Positions 1 to 10,487 of a DNA stretch of 64,000 bases are shown in pieces. The position numbers and the translations under genes are program-made. The stretch comes from Taudactylus pleione. Taxonomy: Eukaryota > Chordata > Amphibia > Anura > Myobatrachidae. Position 1 is the stretch's first letter. Each line of letters starts with the position of its first letter. The stretch is taken from NCBI GenBank assembly GCA_031769625.1, contig JAUIMM010002019.1:124001-188000 (forward strand), in the 5' to 3' direction. A model generated the notes under the pieces. The model saw only the letters and a list, made by a program, of their open reading frames with translations, did no database searches and was not told the DNA's origin.

Positions 1-129
1 TGCATTGAAAGCAATGGAAACAACAAAAGCGCATACTTTGTGTTATCTCCTCTTGTAGCAAACACAGACAGCTCAAAATTTCACTGGATGTGTTGTAGAC
101 CAAGACCCACAAATGTGATGTGAAATGGT

Positions 130-158
130 TTTTCTCCCATGTTGCGTTTAAGAGAAAA
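130..158. repeat. Inverted repeat TTTTCTC / GAGAAAA in the monomer
   Basis: TTTTCTC at 130-136 and GAGAAAA at 152-158 are exact reverse complements separated by 15 bases. The pair is kept in nearly all monomers. Monomers with TTTTACTCC (the AATGAGATG subtype, for example near 1049) interrupt the left arm, and TTATGAG monomers (for example near 18746) alter the spacer next to the right arm. Inferred: it could form a stem in single-stranded DNA or a transcript. No folding was computed. Confidence 0.8.
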
Positions 159-175
159 CAGCAATTGCTCGTTTT
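155..175. repeat. Near-perfect palindrome centred on AGCAATTGCT
   Basis: A perfect 10-bp palindrome AGCAATTGCT (160-169) is flanked by AAAAC on the left (155-159) and, after a single extra base at 170, by GTTTT on the right (171-175). The flanks are also complementary, giving 10 pairs with one bulged base. The centre CAATTG is an MfeI site. Most monomers keep it. Subtypes with CAAATGCACG or CAAATGCAAA lose the symmetry. It shares bases with the GAGAAAA arm, so the two stems would be mutually exclusive. Confidence 0.85.
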
Positions 176-186
176 AGGCCAAAATG

Positions 187-200
187 CATTGAAAGCAATG
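187..200. repeat. Inverted repeat CATTG-AAAG-CAATG
   Basis: Five-base complementary arms with a four-base loop, overlapping the palindrome ATGCAT (NsiI site). It is present in nearly every monomer just downstream of the AGCAATTGCT palindrome, so three dyads fall within about 70 bp. Exceptions are the CATTAGAAAG monomers (near 28721 and 31483, loop lengthened by one), the GTATTG monomers (near 14918, 21359, 47309 and 50252, which alter the base just outside the arm) and the AATAAAC deletion monomers (right arm truncated). Confidence 0.8.
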
Positions 201-1747
201 GAAACAACAAAAGCGCATACTTTGTGATATCTCCTCTTGTAGCAAACACAGACAGCTCAAAATTTCACTGGATGTGTTGAAGACCAAGACCCACAAATGT
301 GATGTGAAATGGTTTTTCTCCCATGTTGCGTTTAAGAGAAAACAGCAAATGCACGTTTTAGGCCAAAATGCATTGAAAGCAATGGAAACAACAAAAGCGC
401 ATACTTTGTGATATCTCCTCTTGTAGCAAACACAGACAGCTCAAAATTTCACTGGATGTGTTGAAGACCAAGACCCACAAATGTGATGTGAAATGGTTTT
501 TCTCCCATGTTGCGTTTAAGAGAAAACAGCAATTGCTTGTTTTAGGCTAAAATGCATTGAAAGCAATGGAAACAACAAAAGCGCATACTTTGTGTTATCT
601 CCTCTTGTAGCAAACACAGACATCTCAAAATTTCACTGGATGTGTTGAAGACCAAGACCCACAAATATGATGTGAAATGGTTTTTCTCCCATGTTGCGTT
701 TAAGAGAAAACAGCAATTGCTCGTTTTAGGCCAAAATGCATTGAAAGCAATGGAAACAACAAAAGCGCATACTTTGTGTTATCTCCTCTTGTAGCAAACA
801 CAGGCAGCTCAAAATTTCACTGGATGTGTTGAAGACCAAGACCCAAAATGTGATGTGAAATGGTTTTTCTCCCATGTTGCGTTTAAGAGAAAACAGCAAT
901 TGCTCGTTTTAGGCCAAAATGCATTGAAAGCAATGGAAACAACAAAAGCGCATACTTTGTGTTATCTCCTCTTGTAGCAAACACAGACAGCTCAAAATTT
1001 CACTGGATGTGTTGAAGACCAAGACCCACAAATGAGATGTGAAATGGTTTTACTCCCATGTTGCATTTAAGAGAAAACAGCAATTGCTCGTTTTAGGCCA
1101 AAATGCATTGAAAGCAATGGAAACAACAAAAGCGCATACTTTGTGATATCTCCTCTTGTAGCAAACACAGACAGCTCAAAATTTCACTGGATGTGTTGAA
1201 GACCAAGACCCACAAATGTGATGTGAAATGGTTTTTCTCCCATGTTGCGTTTAAGAGAAAACAGCAAATGCAAATTTTAGGCCAAAATGCATTGAAAGCA
1301 ATGGAAACAACAAAAGCGCATACTTTGTGATATCTCCTCTTGTAACAAACACAGACAGCTCAAAATTTCACTGGATGTGTTGAAGACCAAGACCCACAAA
1401 TGTGATGTGAAAAGGTTTTTCTCCTATGTTGCGTTTAAGAGAAAACAGCAATTGCTCTTTTTAGGCCAAAATGCATTGAAAGCAATGGAAACAACAAAAG
1501 AGCATACTTTGTGTGATCTCCTCTTGTAGCAAACACAGACAGCTCAAAATTTCACTGGATGTGTTGAAGACCAAGACCCACAAATATTATGTGAAATGGT
1601 TTTTCTCCCATGTTGCATTTAAGAGAAAACAGCAATTGCTCGTTTTAGGCCAAAATGCATTGAAAGCAATGGAAACAACAAAAGCGCATACTTTGTGTTA
1701 TCTCCTCTTGTAGCAAACACAGACAGCTCAAAATTTCACTGGATGTG

Positions 1748-3403
1748 TTGTAGACCAAGACCCACAAATGTGATGTGAAATGGTTTTTCTCCCATGTTGC
1801 GTTTAAGAGAAAACAGCAATTGCTCGTTTTAGGCCAAAATGCATTGAAAGCAATGGAAACAACAAAAGCGCATACTTTGTGATATCTCCTCTTGTAGCAA
1901 ACACAGACAGCTCAAAATTTCACTGGATGTGTTGAAGACCAAGACCCACAAATGTGATGTGAAATGGTTTTTCTCCCATGTTGCGTTTAAGAGAAAACAG
2001 CAAATGCACGTTTTAGGCCAAAATGCATTGAAAGCAATGGAAACAACAAAAGCGCATACTTTGTGATATCTCCTCTTGTAGCAAACACAGACAGCTCAAA
2101 ATTTCACTGGATGTGTTGAAGACCAAGACCCACAAATGTGATGTGAAATGGTTTTTCTCCCATGTTGCGTTTAAGAGAAAACAGCAATTGCTTGTTTTAG
2201 GCTAAAATGCATTGAAAGCAATGGAAACAACAATAGCGCATACTTTGTGTTATCTCCTCTTGTAGCAAACACAGACATCTCAAAATTTCACTGGATGTGT
2301 TGAAGACCAAGACCCACAAATATGATGTGAAATGGTTTTTCTCCCATGTTGCGTTTAAGAGAAGACAGCAATTGCTCGTTTTAGGCCAAAATGCATTGAA
2401 AGCAATGGAAACAACAAAAGCGCATACTTTGTGTTATCTCCTCTTGTAGCAAACACAGGCAGCTCAAAATTTCACTGGATATGTTGAAGACCAAGACCCA
2501 CAAATGTGATGTGAAATGGTTTTTCTCCCATGTTGCGTTTAAGAGAAAACAGCAATTGCTCGTTTTAGGCCAAAATGCATTGAAAGCAATGGAAACAACA
2601 AAAGCGCATACTTTGTGTTATCTCCTCTTGTAGCAAACACAGACAGCTCAAAATTTCACTGGATGTGTTGAAGACCAAGACCCACAAATGAGATGTGAAA
2701 TGGTTTTACTCCCATGTTGCATTTAAGAGAAAACAGCAATTGCTCGTTTTAGGCCAAAATGCATTGAAAGCAATGGAAACAACAAAAGCGCATACTTTGT
2801 GATATCTCCTCTTGTAGCAAACACAGACAGCTCAAAATTTCACTGGATGTGTTGAAGACCAAGACCCACAAATGTGATGTGAAATGGTTTTTCTCCCATG
2901 TTGCGTTTAAGAGAAAACAGCAAATGCAAATTTTAGGCCAAAATGCATTGAAAGCAATGGAAACAACAAAAGCGCATACTTTGTGATATCTCCTCTTGTA
3001 ACAAACACAGACAGCTCAAAATTTCACTGGATGTGTTGAAGACCAAGACCCACAAATGTGATGTGAAAAGGTTTTTCTCCTATGTTGCGTTTAAGAGAAA
3101 ACAGCAATTGCTCTTTTTAGGCCAAAATGCATTGAAAGCAATGGAAACAACAAAGAGCATACTTTGTGTGATCTCCTCTTGTAGCAAACACAGACAGCTC
3201 AAAATTTCACTGGATGTGTTGAAGACCAAGACCCACAAATATTATGTGAAATGGTTTTTCTCCCATGTTGCATTTAAGAGAAAACAGCAATTGCTCGTTT
3301 TAGGCCAAAATGCATTGAAAGCAATGGAAACAACAAAAGCGCATACTTTGTGTTATCTCCTCTTGTAGCAAACACAGACAGCTCAAAATTTCACTGGATG
3401 TGT
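1748..3403 (+). repeat. 9-monomer unit, copy 2
   Basis: Second copy of the 1656-bp unit. Similarity to copy 1 ends near 3404, where this side continues with GTTGAAG/ACCAAC instead of GTTGTAG/ACCCAC. Private changes include AACAATAGCG near 2232, GAAGACAG near 2362 and a one-base deletion near 3150 (monomer 3128-3310, 183 bp). That deletion shifts the frame and creates the longest open frame of the window (3033-3368). It is not regarded as a gene. Confidence 0.85.
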
Positions 3404-4456
3404 TGAAGACCAAGACCAACAAATGTGATGTGAAATGGTTTTTCTCCCACGTTGCGTTTAAGAGAAAACAGCAAATGCACGTTTTAGGCCAAAATGCATT
3501 GAAAGCAATGGAAACAACAAAAGCGCATACTTTGTGATATTCTCCTCTTGTAGCAAACACAGACATCTCAAAATTTCACTGGATGTGTTGAAGACCAAGA
3601 CCCACAAATATGATGTGAAATGGTTTTTCTCCCATGTTGCGTTTAAGAGAAAACAGCAATTGCTCGTTTTAGGCCAAAATGCATTGAAAGCAATGGAAAC
3701 AACAAAAGCGCATACTTTGTGTTATCTCCTCTTGTAGCAAACACAGGCAGCTCAAAATTTCACTGGATGTGTTGAAGACCAAGACCCACAAATGTGATGT
3801 GAAATGGTTTTTCTCCCATGTTGCGTTTAAGAGAAAACAGCAATTGCTCGTTTTAGGCCAAAATGCATTGAAAGCAATGGAAACAACAAAAGCGCATACT
3901 TTGTGTTATCTCCTCTTGTAGCAAACACAGACAGCTCAAAATTTCACTGGATGTGTTGAAGACCAAGACCCACAAATGAGATGTGAAATGGTTTTACTCC
4001 CATGTTGCATTTAAGAGAAAACAGCAATTGCTCGTTTTAGGCCAAAATGCATTGAAAGCAATGGAAACAACAAAAGCGCATACTTTGTGATATCTCCTCT
4101 TGTAGCAAACACAGACAGCTCAAAATTTCACTGGATGTGTTGAAGACCAAGACCCACAAATGTGATGTGAAATGGTTTTTCTCCCATGTTGCGTTTAAGA
4201 GAAAACAGCAAATGCAAATTTTAGGCCAAAATGCATTGAAAGCAATGGAAACAACAAAAGCGCATACTTTGTGATATCTCCTCTTGTAACAAACACAGAC
4301 AGCTCAAAATTTCACTGGATGTGTTGAAGACCAAGACCCACAAATGTGATGTGAAAAGGTTTTTCTCCTATGTTGCGTTTAAGAGAAAACAGCAATTGCT
4401 CTTTTTAGGCCAAAATGCATTGAAAGCAATGGAAACAACAAAAGAGCATACTTTGT
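3168..4456 (+). repeat. 7-monomer unit of 1289 bp
   Basis: Runs from one TGAT/AATATTATG monomer start (3168) to the next (4457), seven monomers plus one inserted T near 3537. It includes ACCAAC/CCCACG, ATATT/GACATC, GGCAGC, AATGAGATG, CAAATGCAAA and GTAACAAAC/CCTATG monomers. The GAAAAGG variant near 4354 is shared with 1410 and 3066, linking it to the two 9-monomer copies. Confidence 0.75.
3495..3679 (+). repeat. 185-bp monomer with inserted T (ATATT subtype), first example
   Basis: The word after CTTTGTG is ATATTCTCC instead of ATATCTCC, a single-T insertion. I count 23 such monomers, at about 3537, 4827, 6309, 10726, 14591, 21032, 25816, 28209, 30971, 33365, 35574, 37599, 39440, 40545, 45144, 47719, 50662, 52871, 54160, 58578, 59131, 60421 and 61526. 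This first one carries GACATC/ACCCAC/AATATGATG. Nearly all the others carry AGTCAC and AATGTAATG, so this example may be an ancestral or exchanged form. Confidence 0.9.
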
Positions 4457-5152
4457 GTGATCTCCTCTTGTAGCAAACACAGACAGCTCAAAATTTCACT
4501 GGATGTGTTGAAGACCAAGACCCACAAATATTATGTGAAATGGTTTTTCTCCCATGTTGCATTTAAGAGAAAACAGCAATTGCTCGTTTTAGGCCAAAAT
4601 GCATTGAAAGCAATGGAAACAACAAAAGCGCATACTTTGTGTTATCTCCTCTTGTAGCAAACACAGACAGCTCAAAATTTCACTGGATGTGTTGAAGACC
4701 AAGACCAACAAATGTGATGTGAAATGGTTTTTCTCCCATGTTGCGTTTAAGAGAAAACAGCAAATGCACGTTTTAGGCCAAAATGCATTGAAAGCAATGG
4801 AAACAACAAAAGCGCATACTTTGTGATATTCTCCTCTTGTAGCAAACACAGACAGCTCAAAATTTCACTGGATGTGTTGAAGACCAAGAGTCACAAATGT
4901 AATGTGAAATGGTTTTTCTCCCATGTTGCGTTTAAGAGAAAACAGCAATTGCTCGTTTTAGGCCAAAATGCATTGAAAGCAATGGAAACAACAAAAGCGC
5001 ATACTTTGTGTTATCTCCTCTTGTAGCAAACACAGACAGCTCAAAATTTCACTGGATGTGTTGAAGACCAAGACCCACAAATTTGATGTGAAATGGTTTT
5101 TCTCCCTTGTTGCGTTTAAGAGAAAACAGCAATTGCTCGTTTTAGGCCAAAA

Positions 5153-5336
5153 TGCATTGAAAGCAATGGAAACAACAAAAGCGCATACTTTGTGTTATCT
5201 CCTCTTGTAGCAAACACAGACAGCTCAAAATTTCACTGGATGTGTTGTAGACCAAGACCCACAAATTTGATTTGAAATGGTTTTTCTCCCTTGTTGTGTT
5301 TAAGAGAAAACAGCAATTGCTCGTTTTAGGCCAAAA
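5153..5336 (+). repeat. GATTTGAAATGG / TTGTGTTT marker monomer
   Basis: A rare subtype with GTTGTAG, AATTTGATTTGAAATGG and TTGTTGTGTTT. It occurs only five times, with its GATTT word near 5267, 34541, 44111, 53311 and 63438. The first has ACCCAC; the four later ones share AACCAC, so they descend from a common derived copy. It is useful as a marker of long-range duplication in the right half. Confidence 0.85.
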
Positions 5337-5529
5337 TGCATTGAAAGCAATGGAAACAACAAAAGCGCATACTTTGTGTACTTTGTGTTATCTCCTCTTG
5401 TAGCAAACACAGACAGCTCAAAATTTCACTGGATGTGTTGAAGACCAAGACCCACAAATATGATGTGAAATGGTTTTTCTCCCATGTTGCATTTAAGAGA
5501 AAACAGCAATTGCTCGTTTTAGGCCAAAA
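5337..5529 (+). repeat. 193-bp monomer with 9-bp tandem duplication
   Basis: ACTTTGTGT is present twice in direct succession (5371-5379 and 5380-5388), lengthening this monomer from 184 to 193 bp. It is the largest indel in the window and occurs once. Its absence from every other copy suggests a recent slippage event or a local sequencing or assembly artefact. Confidence 0.9.
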
Positions 5530-6070
5530 TGCATTGAAAGCAATGGAAACAACAAAAGCGCATACTTTGTGTTATCTCCTCTTGTAGCAAACACAGACAG
5601 CTCAAAATTTCACTGGATGTGTTGAAGACCAAGACCCACAAATTTGATGTGAAATGGTTTTTCTCCCTTGTTGCGTTTAAGAGAAAACAGCAATTGCTCG
5701 TTTTAGGCCAAAATGCATTGAAAGCAATGGAAACAACAAAAGCGCATACTTTGTGTTATCTCCTCTTGTAGCAAACACAGACAGCTCAAAATTTCACTGG
5801 ATGTGTTGAAGACCAAGACCCACAAATTTGATGTGAAATGGTTTTTCTCCCTTGTTGCGTTTAAGAGAAAACAGCAATTGCTCGTTTTAGGCCAAAATGC
5901 ATTGAAAGCAATGGAAACAACAAAAGCGCATACTTTGTGTTATCTCCTCTTGTAGCAAACACAGACAGCTCAAAATTTCACTGGATGTGTTGAAGACCAA
6001 GACCCACAAATATGATGTGAAATGGTTTTTCTCCCATGTTGCGTTTAAGAGAAAACAGCAATTGCTCGTT

Positions 6071-9000
6071 TTAGGCCAAAATGCATTGAAAGCAATGGAA
6101 ACAACAAAAGCGCATAGTTTGTGTTATCTCCTCTTGTAGCAAACACAGGCAGCTTAAAATTTCACTGGATGTGTTGAAGACCAAAACCAACAAATGTGAT
6201 GTGAAATGGTTTTTCTCCCACGTTGCGTTTAAGAGAAAACAGCAAATGCACGTTTTAGGCCAAAATGCATTGAAAGCAATGGAAACAACAAAAGCGCATA
6301 CTTTGTGATATTCTCCTCTTGTAGCAAACACAGACAGCTCAAAATTTCACTGGATGTGTTGAAGACCAAGAGTCACAAATGTAATGTGAAATGGTTTTTC
6401 TCCCATGTTGCGTTTAAGAGAAAACAGCAATTGCTTGTTTTAGGCTAAAATGCATTGAAAGCAATGGAAACAACAAAAGCGCATACTTTGTGTTATCTCC
6501 TCTTGTAGCAGACACAGACATCTCAAAATTTCACTGGATGTGTTGAAGACCAAGACCCACAAATATGATGTGAAATGGTTTTTCTCCCATGTTGCGTTTA
6601 AGAGAAAACAGCAATTGCTCGTTTTAGGCCAAAATGCATTGAAAGCAATGGAAACAACAAAAGCGCATACTTTGTGTTATCTCCTCTTGTAGCAAACACA
6701 GACATCTCAAAATTTCACTGGATGTGTTGAAGACCAAGACCCACAAATGTGATGTGAAATGGTTTTTCTCCCATGTTGCGTTTAAGAGAAAACAGCAATT
6801 GCTCGTTTTAGGCCAAAATGCATTGAAAGCAATGGAAACAACAAAAGCGCATACTTTGTGTTATCTCCTCTTGTAGCAAACACAGACAGCTCAAAATTTC
6901 ACTGGATGTGTTGAAGACCAAGACCCACAAATGAGATGTGAAATGGTTTTACTCCCATGTTGCATTTAAGAGAAAACAGCAATTGCTCGTTTTAGGCCAA
7001 AATGCATTGAAAGCAATGGAAACAACAAAAGCGCATACTTTGTGATATCTCCTCTTGTAGCAAACACAGACAGCTCAAAATTTCACTGGATGTGTTGAAG
7101 ACCAAGACCCACAAATTTGATGTGAAATGGTTTTTCTCCCTTGTTGCGTTTAAGAGAAAACAGCAATTGCTCGTTTTAGGCCAAAATGCATTGAAAGCAA
7201 TGGAAACAACAAAAGCGCATACTTTGTGTTATCTCCTCTTGTAGCAAACACAGACAGCTCAAAATTTCACTGGATGTGTTGAAGACCAAGACCCACAAAT
7301 TTGATGTGAAATGGTTTTTCTCCCTTGTTGCGTTTAAGAGAAAACAGCAATTGCTCGTTTTAGGCCAAAATGCATTGAAAGCAATGGAAACAACAAAAGC
7401 GCATACTTTGTGTTATCTCCTCTTGTAGCAAACACAGACATCTCAAAATTTCACTGGATGTGTTGTAGACCAAGACCCACAAATGTGATGTGAAATGGTT
7501 TTTCTCCCATGTTGCATTTAAGAGAAAACAGCAATTGCTCGTTTTAGGCCAAAATGCATTGAAAGCAATGGAAACAACAAAAGCGCATACTTTGTGATAT
7601 CTCCTCTTGTAGCAAACACAGACAGCTCAAAATTTCACTGGATGTGTTGAAGACCAAGACCCACAAATGTGATGTGAAATGGTTTTTCTCCCATGTTGCG
7701 TTTAAGAGAAAACAGCAAATGCACGTTTTAGGCCAAAATGCATTGAAAGCAATGGAAACAACAAAAGCGCATACTTTGTGATATCTCCTCTTGTAGCAAA
7801 CACAGACAGCTCAAAATTTCACTGGATGTGTTGAAGACCAAGACCCACAAATGTGATGTGAAATGGTTTTTCTCCCATGTTGCGTTTAAGAGAAAACAGC
7901 AATTGCTTGTTTTAGGCTAAAATGCATTGAAAGCAATGGAAACAACAAAAGCGCATACTTTGTGTTATCTCCTCTTGTAGCAGACACAGACATCTCAAAA
8001 TTTCACTGGATGTGTTGAAGACCAAGACCCACAAATATGATGTGAAATGGTTTTTCTCCCATGTTGCGTTTAAGAGAAAACAGCAATTGCTCGTTTTAGG
8101 CCAAAATGCATTGAAAGCAATGGAAACAACAAAAGCGCATACTTTGTGTTATCTCCTCTTGTAGCAAACACAGACATCTCAAAATTTCACTGGATGTGTT
8201 GAAGACCAAGACCCACAAATGTGATGTGAAATGGTTTTTCTCCCATGTTGCGTTTAAGAGAAAACAGCAATTGCTCGTTTTAGGCCAAAATGCATTGAAA
8301 GCAATGGAAACAACAAAAGCGCATACTTTGTGTTATCTCCTCTTGTAGCAAACACAGACAGCTCAAAATTTCACTGGATGTGTTGAAGACCAAGACCCAC
8401 AAATGAGATGTGAAATGGTTTTACTCCCATGTTGCATTTAAGAGAAAACAGCAATTGCTCGTTTTAGACCAAAATGCATTGAAAGCAATGGAAACAACAA
8501 AAGCGCATACTTTGTGATATCTCCTCTTGTAGCAAACACAGACAGCTCAAAATTTCACTGGATGTGTTGAAGACCAAGACCCACAAATGTGATGTGAAAT
8601 GGTTTTTCTCCCATGTTGCGTTTAAGAGAAAACAGCAAATGCAAATTTTAGGCCAAAATGCATTGAAAGCAATGGAAACAACAAAAGCGCATACTTTGTG
8701 ATATCTCCTCTTGTAACAAACACAGACAGCTCAAAATTTCACTGGATGTGTTGAAGACCAAGACCCACAAATGTGATGTGAAATGGTTTTTCTCCTATGT
8801 TGCGTTTAAGAGAAAACAGCAATTGCTCGTTTTAGGCCAAAATGCATTGAAAGCAATGGAAACAACAAAAGAGCATACTTTGTGTGATCTCCTCTTGTAG
8901 CAAACACAGACAGCTCAAAATTTCACTGGATGTGTTGAAGACCAAGACCCACAAATATTATGTGAAATGGTTTTTCTCACATGTTGCATTTAAGAGAAAA

Positions 9001-10171
9001 CAGCAATTGCTTGTTTTAGGCCAAAATGCATTGAAAGCAATGGAAACAACAAAAGCGCATACTTTGTGTTATCTCCTCTTGTAGCAAACACAGACAGCTC
9101 AAAATTTCACTGGATGTGTTGAAGACCAAGACCCACAAATGTGATGTGAAATGGTTTTTCTCCCATGTTGCGTTTAAGAGAAAACAGCAATTGCTTGTTT
9201 TAGGCTAAAATGCATTGAAAGCAATGGAAACAACAAAAGCGCATAATTTGTGTTATCTCCTCTTGTAGCAAACACAGACATCTCAAAATTTCACTGGATG
9301 TGTTGAAGACCAAGACCCACAAATATGATGTGAAATGGTTTTTCTCCCATGTTGCGTTTAAGAGAAAACAGCAATTGCTCGTTTTAGGCCAAAATGCATT
9401 GAAAGCAATGGAATCAACGAAAGCGCATACTTTGTGTTATCTCCTCTTGTAGCAAACACAGACATCTCAAAATTTCACTGGATGTGTTGAAGACCAAGAC
9501 CCACAAATGTGATGTGAAATGGTTTTTCTCCCATGTTGCATTTAAGAGAAAACAGCAATTGCTCGTTTTAGGCCAAAATGCATTGAAAGCAATGGAAACA
9601 ACAAAAGCGCATACTTTGTGTTATCTCCTCTTGTAGCAAACACAGACAGCTCAAAATTTCACTGGATGTGTTGAAGACCAAGACCCACAAATGAGATGTG
9701 AAATGGTTTTACTCCCATGTTGCATTTAAGAGAAAACAGCAATTGCTCGTTTTAGGCCAAAATGCATTGAAAGCAATGGAAACAACAAAACCGCATACTT
9801 TGTGATATCTCCTCTTGTAGCAAACACAGACAGCTCAAAATTTCACTGGATGTGTTGAAGACCAAGACCCACAAATGTGATGTGAAATGGTTTTTCTCCC
9901 ATTTTGCGTTTAAGAGAAAACAGCAAATGCAAATTTTAGGCCAAAATGCATTGAAAGCAATGAAAACAACAAAAGCGCATACTTTGTGATATCTCCTCTT
10001 GTAACAAACACAGACAGCTCAAAATTTCACTGGATGTGTTGAAGACCAAGACCCACAAATGTGATGTGAAATGGTTTTTCTCCTATGTTGCGTTTAAGAG
10101 AAAACAGCAATTGCTCGTTTTAGGCCAAAATGCATTGAAAGCAATGGAAACAACAAAAGAGCATACTTTGT
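6071..10171 (+). repeat. Large block, copy 1 of a repeated ~4.1-kb super-unit
   Basis: From the anchor at 6071 to the TGAT monomer at 10172 is 4101 bp. The same anchors are 4101 bp apart at 14353-18454 and 4100 bp apart at 20794-24894. Shared rare variants include GCATAGTTTG (6115), GTAGCAGAC, GAATCAACG (near 9412), AAACCGCAT (near 9790), CCATTTTGCG (near 9900) and AATGAAAACAAC (near 9960). It contains AATTTGATG pairs (7116, 7300) and ends in a 7-monomer unit (8884-10171). Confidence 0.85.
8884..10171 (+). repeat. 7-monomer higher-order repeat, 1288 bp
   Basis: Monomer order: (1) TGAT with AATATTATG and GCATTT; (2) AATGTGATG with CAATTGCTTG and GGCT; (3) GACATC with AATATGATG and GAATCAACG; (4) GACATC with AATGTGATG; (5) AATGAGATG with TTTTACTCC; (6) ATAT with CAAATGCAAA; (7) GTAACAAAC with CTCCTATG. 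The next TGAT monomer begins exactly 7 x 184 bp later at 10172. The same order recurs at 17166-18453 and 23606-24893. Confidence 0.85.
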
Positions 10172-10487
10172 GTGATCTCCTCTTGTAGCAAACACAGACA
10201 GCTCAAAATTTCACTGGATGTGTTGAAGACCAAGACCCACAAATATTATGTGAAATGGTTTTTCTCCCTTGTTGCGTTTAAGAGAAAACAGCAATTGCTC
10301 GTTTTAGGCCAAAATGCATTGAAAGCAATGGAAACAACAAAAGCGCATACTTTGTGTTATCTCCTCTTGTAGCAAACACAGACAGCTCAAAATTTCACTG
10401 GATGTGTTGAAGACCAAGACCCACAAATATGATGTGAAATGGTTTTTCTCCCATGTTGCGTTTAAGAGAAAACAGCAATTGCTCGTT

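Larger units (their letters stand above)
1..184 (+). repeat. Representative 184-bp monomer
   Basis: First complete monomer, in the phase used throughout. Landmarks in order: CATTG/CAATG inverted repeat at 3-16; CpG at 30-31 (AAGCGCAT); CTTTGTGTTATCTCC near 36-50; AAAATTT near 75-81; the variable ACCCAC and AATGTGATG words near 105-120; TTTTCTC at 130-136; CpG at 145-146 (TTGCGTTT); GAGAAAA at 152-158; palindrome AGCAATTGCT at 160-169; CpG at 170-171; TTTTAGGCC to 180. It carries the minority GTTGTAG word near 89-95, where most monomers have GTTGAAG. Confidence 0.95.
1..1747 (+). repeat. 9-monomer unit, copy 1 (1656-bp offset duplication)
   Basis: This stretch repeats at 1748-3403 with an offset of 1655-1656 bp (9 x 184). 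Matching landmarks include GTTGTAG monomers near 91 and 1747, GGCAGCTC near 804 and 2458, and GAAAAGG with CTCCTATG near 1410 and 3066. The one-base offset change comes from a private deletion near 846 in this copy (monomer 737-919, 183 bp). Monomer order includes CAAATGCACG, CAATTGCTTG/GGCT, GACATC/AATATGATG, GGCAGC, AATGAGATG, CAAATGCAAA, GTAACAAAC/CCTATG and TGAT/AATATTATG subtypes. Confidence 0.85.
4457..6070 (+). repeat. Mixed monomers with first AATTTGATG cluster
   Basis: Starts with a TGAT/AATATTATG monomer, then an ACCAAC monomer and an ATATT/AGTCAC monomer, followed by several AATTTGATG/CCCTTG monomers (near 5081, 5265, 5640, 5826) and AATATGATG monomers. It holds the first GATTTGAAATGG monomer and the 9-bp internal duplication listed separately. 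No simple period longer than the monomer is obvious here. Confidence 0.8.

Noticed and set aside
160..180. CENP-B box
   Set aside because: The mammalian core needs TTCG followed by A and CGGG. The consensus contains no CGGG and no TTCG in that arrangement. GCTCGTTTTAGG is not a match.
171..180. Telomere-like TTAGGC in TTTTAGGCC
   Set aside because: Only one copy per 184-bp monomer and never in tandem, so it is not telomeric or interstitial telomeric repeat.
3033..3368. Longest open frame (111 codons) and the many 60-88-codon frames on both strands
   Set aside because: They are the same satellite words read in frame. They start on alternative codons in many cases, recur wherever a given subtype occurs, end within one or two monomers, and the longest arises from a one-base deletion near 3150. 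No domain, codon bias, upstream signal or conserved frame supports translation.
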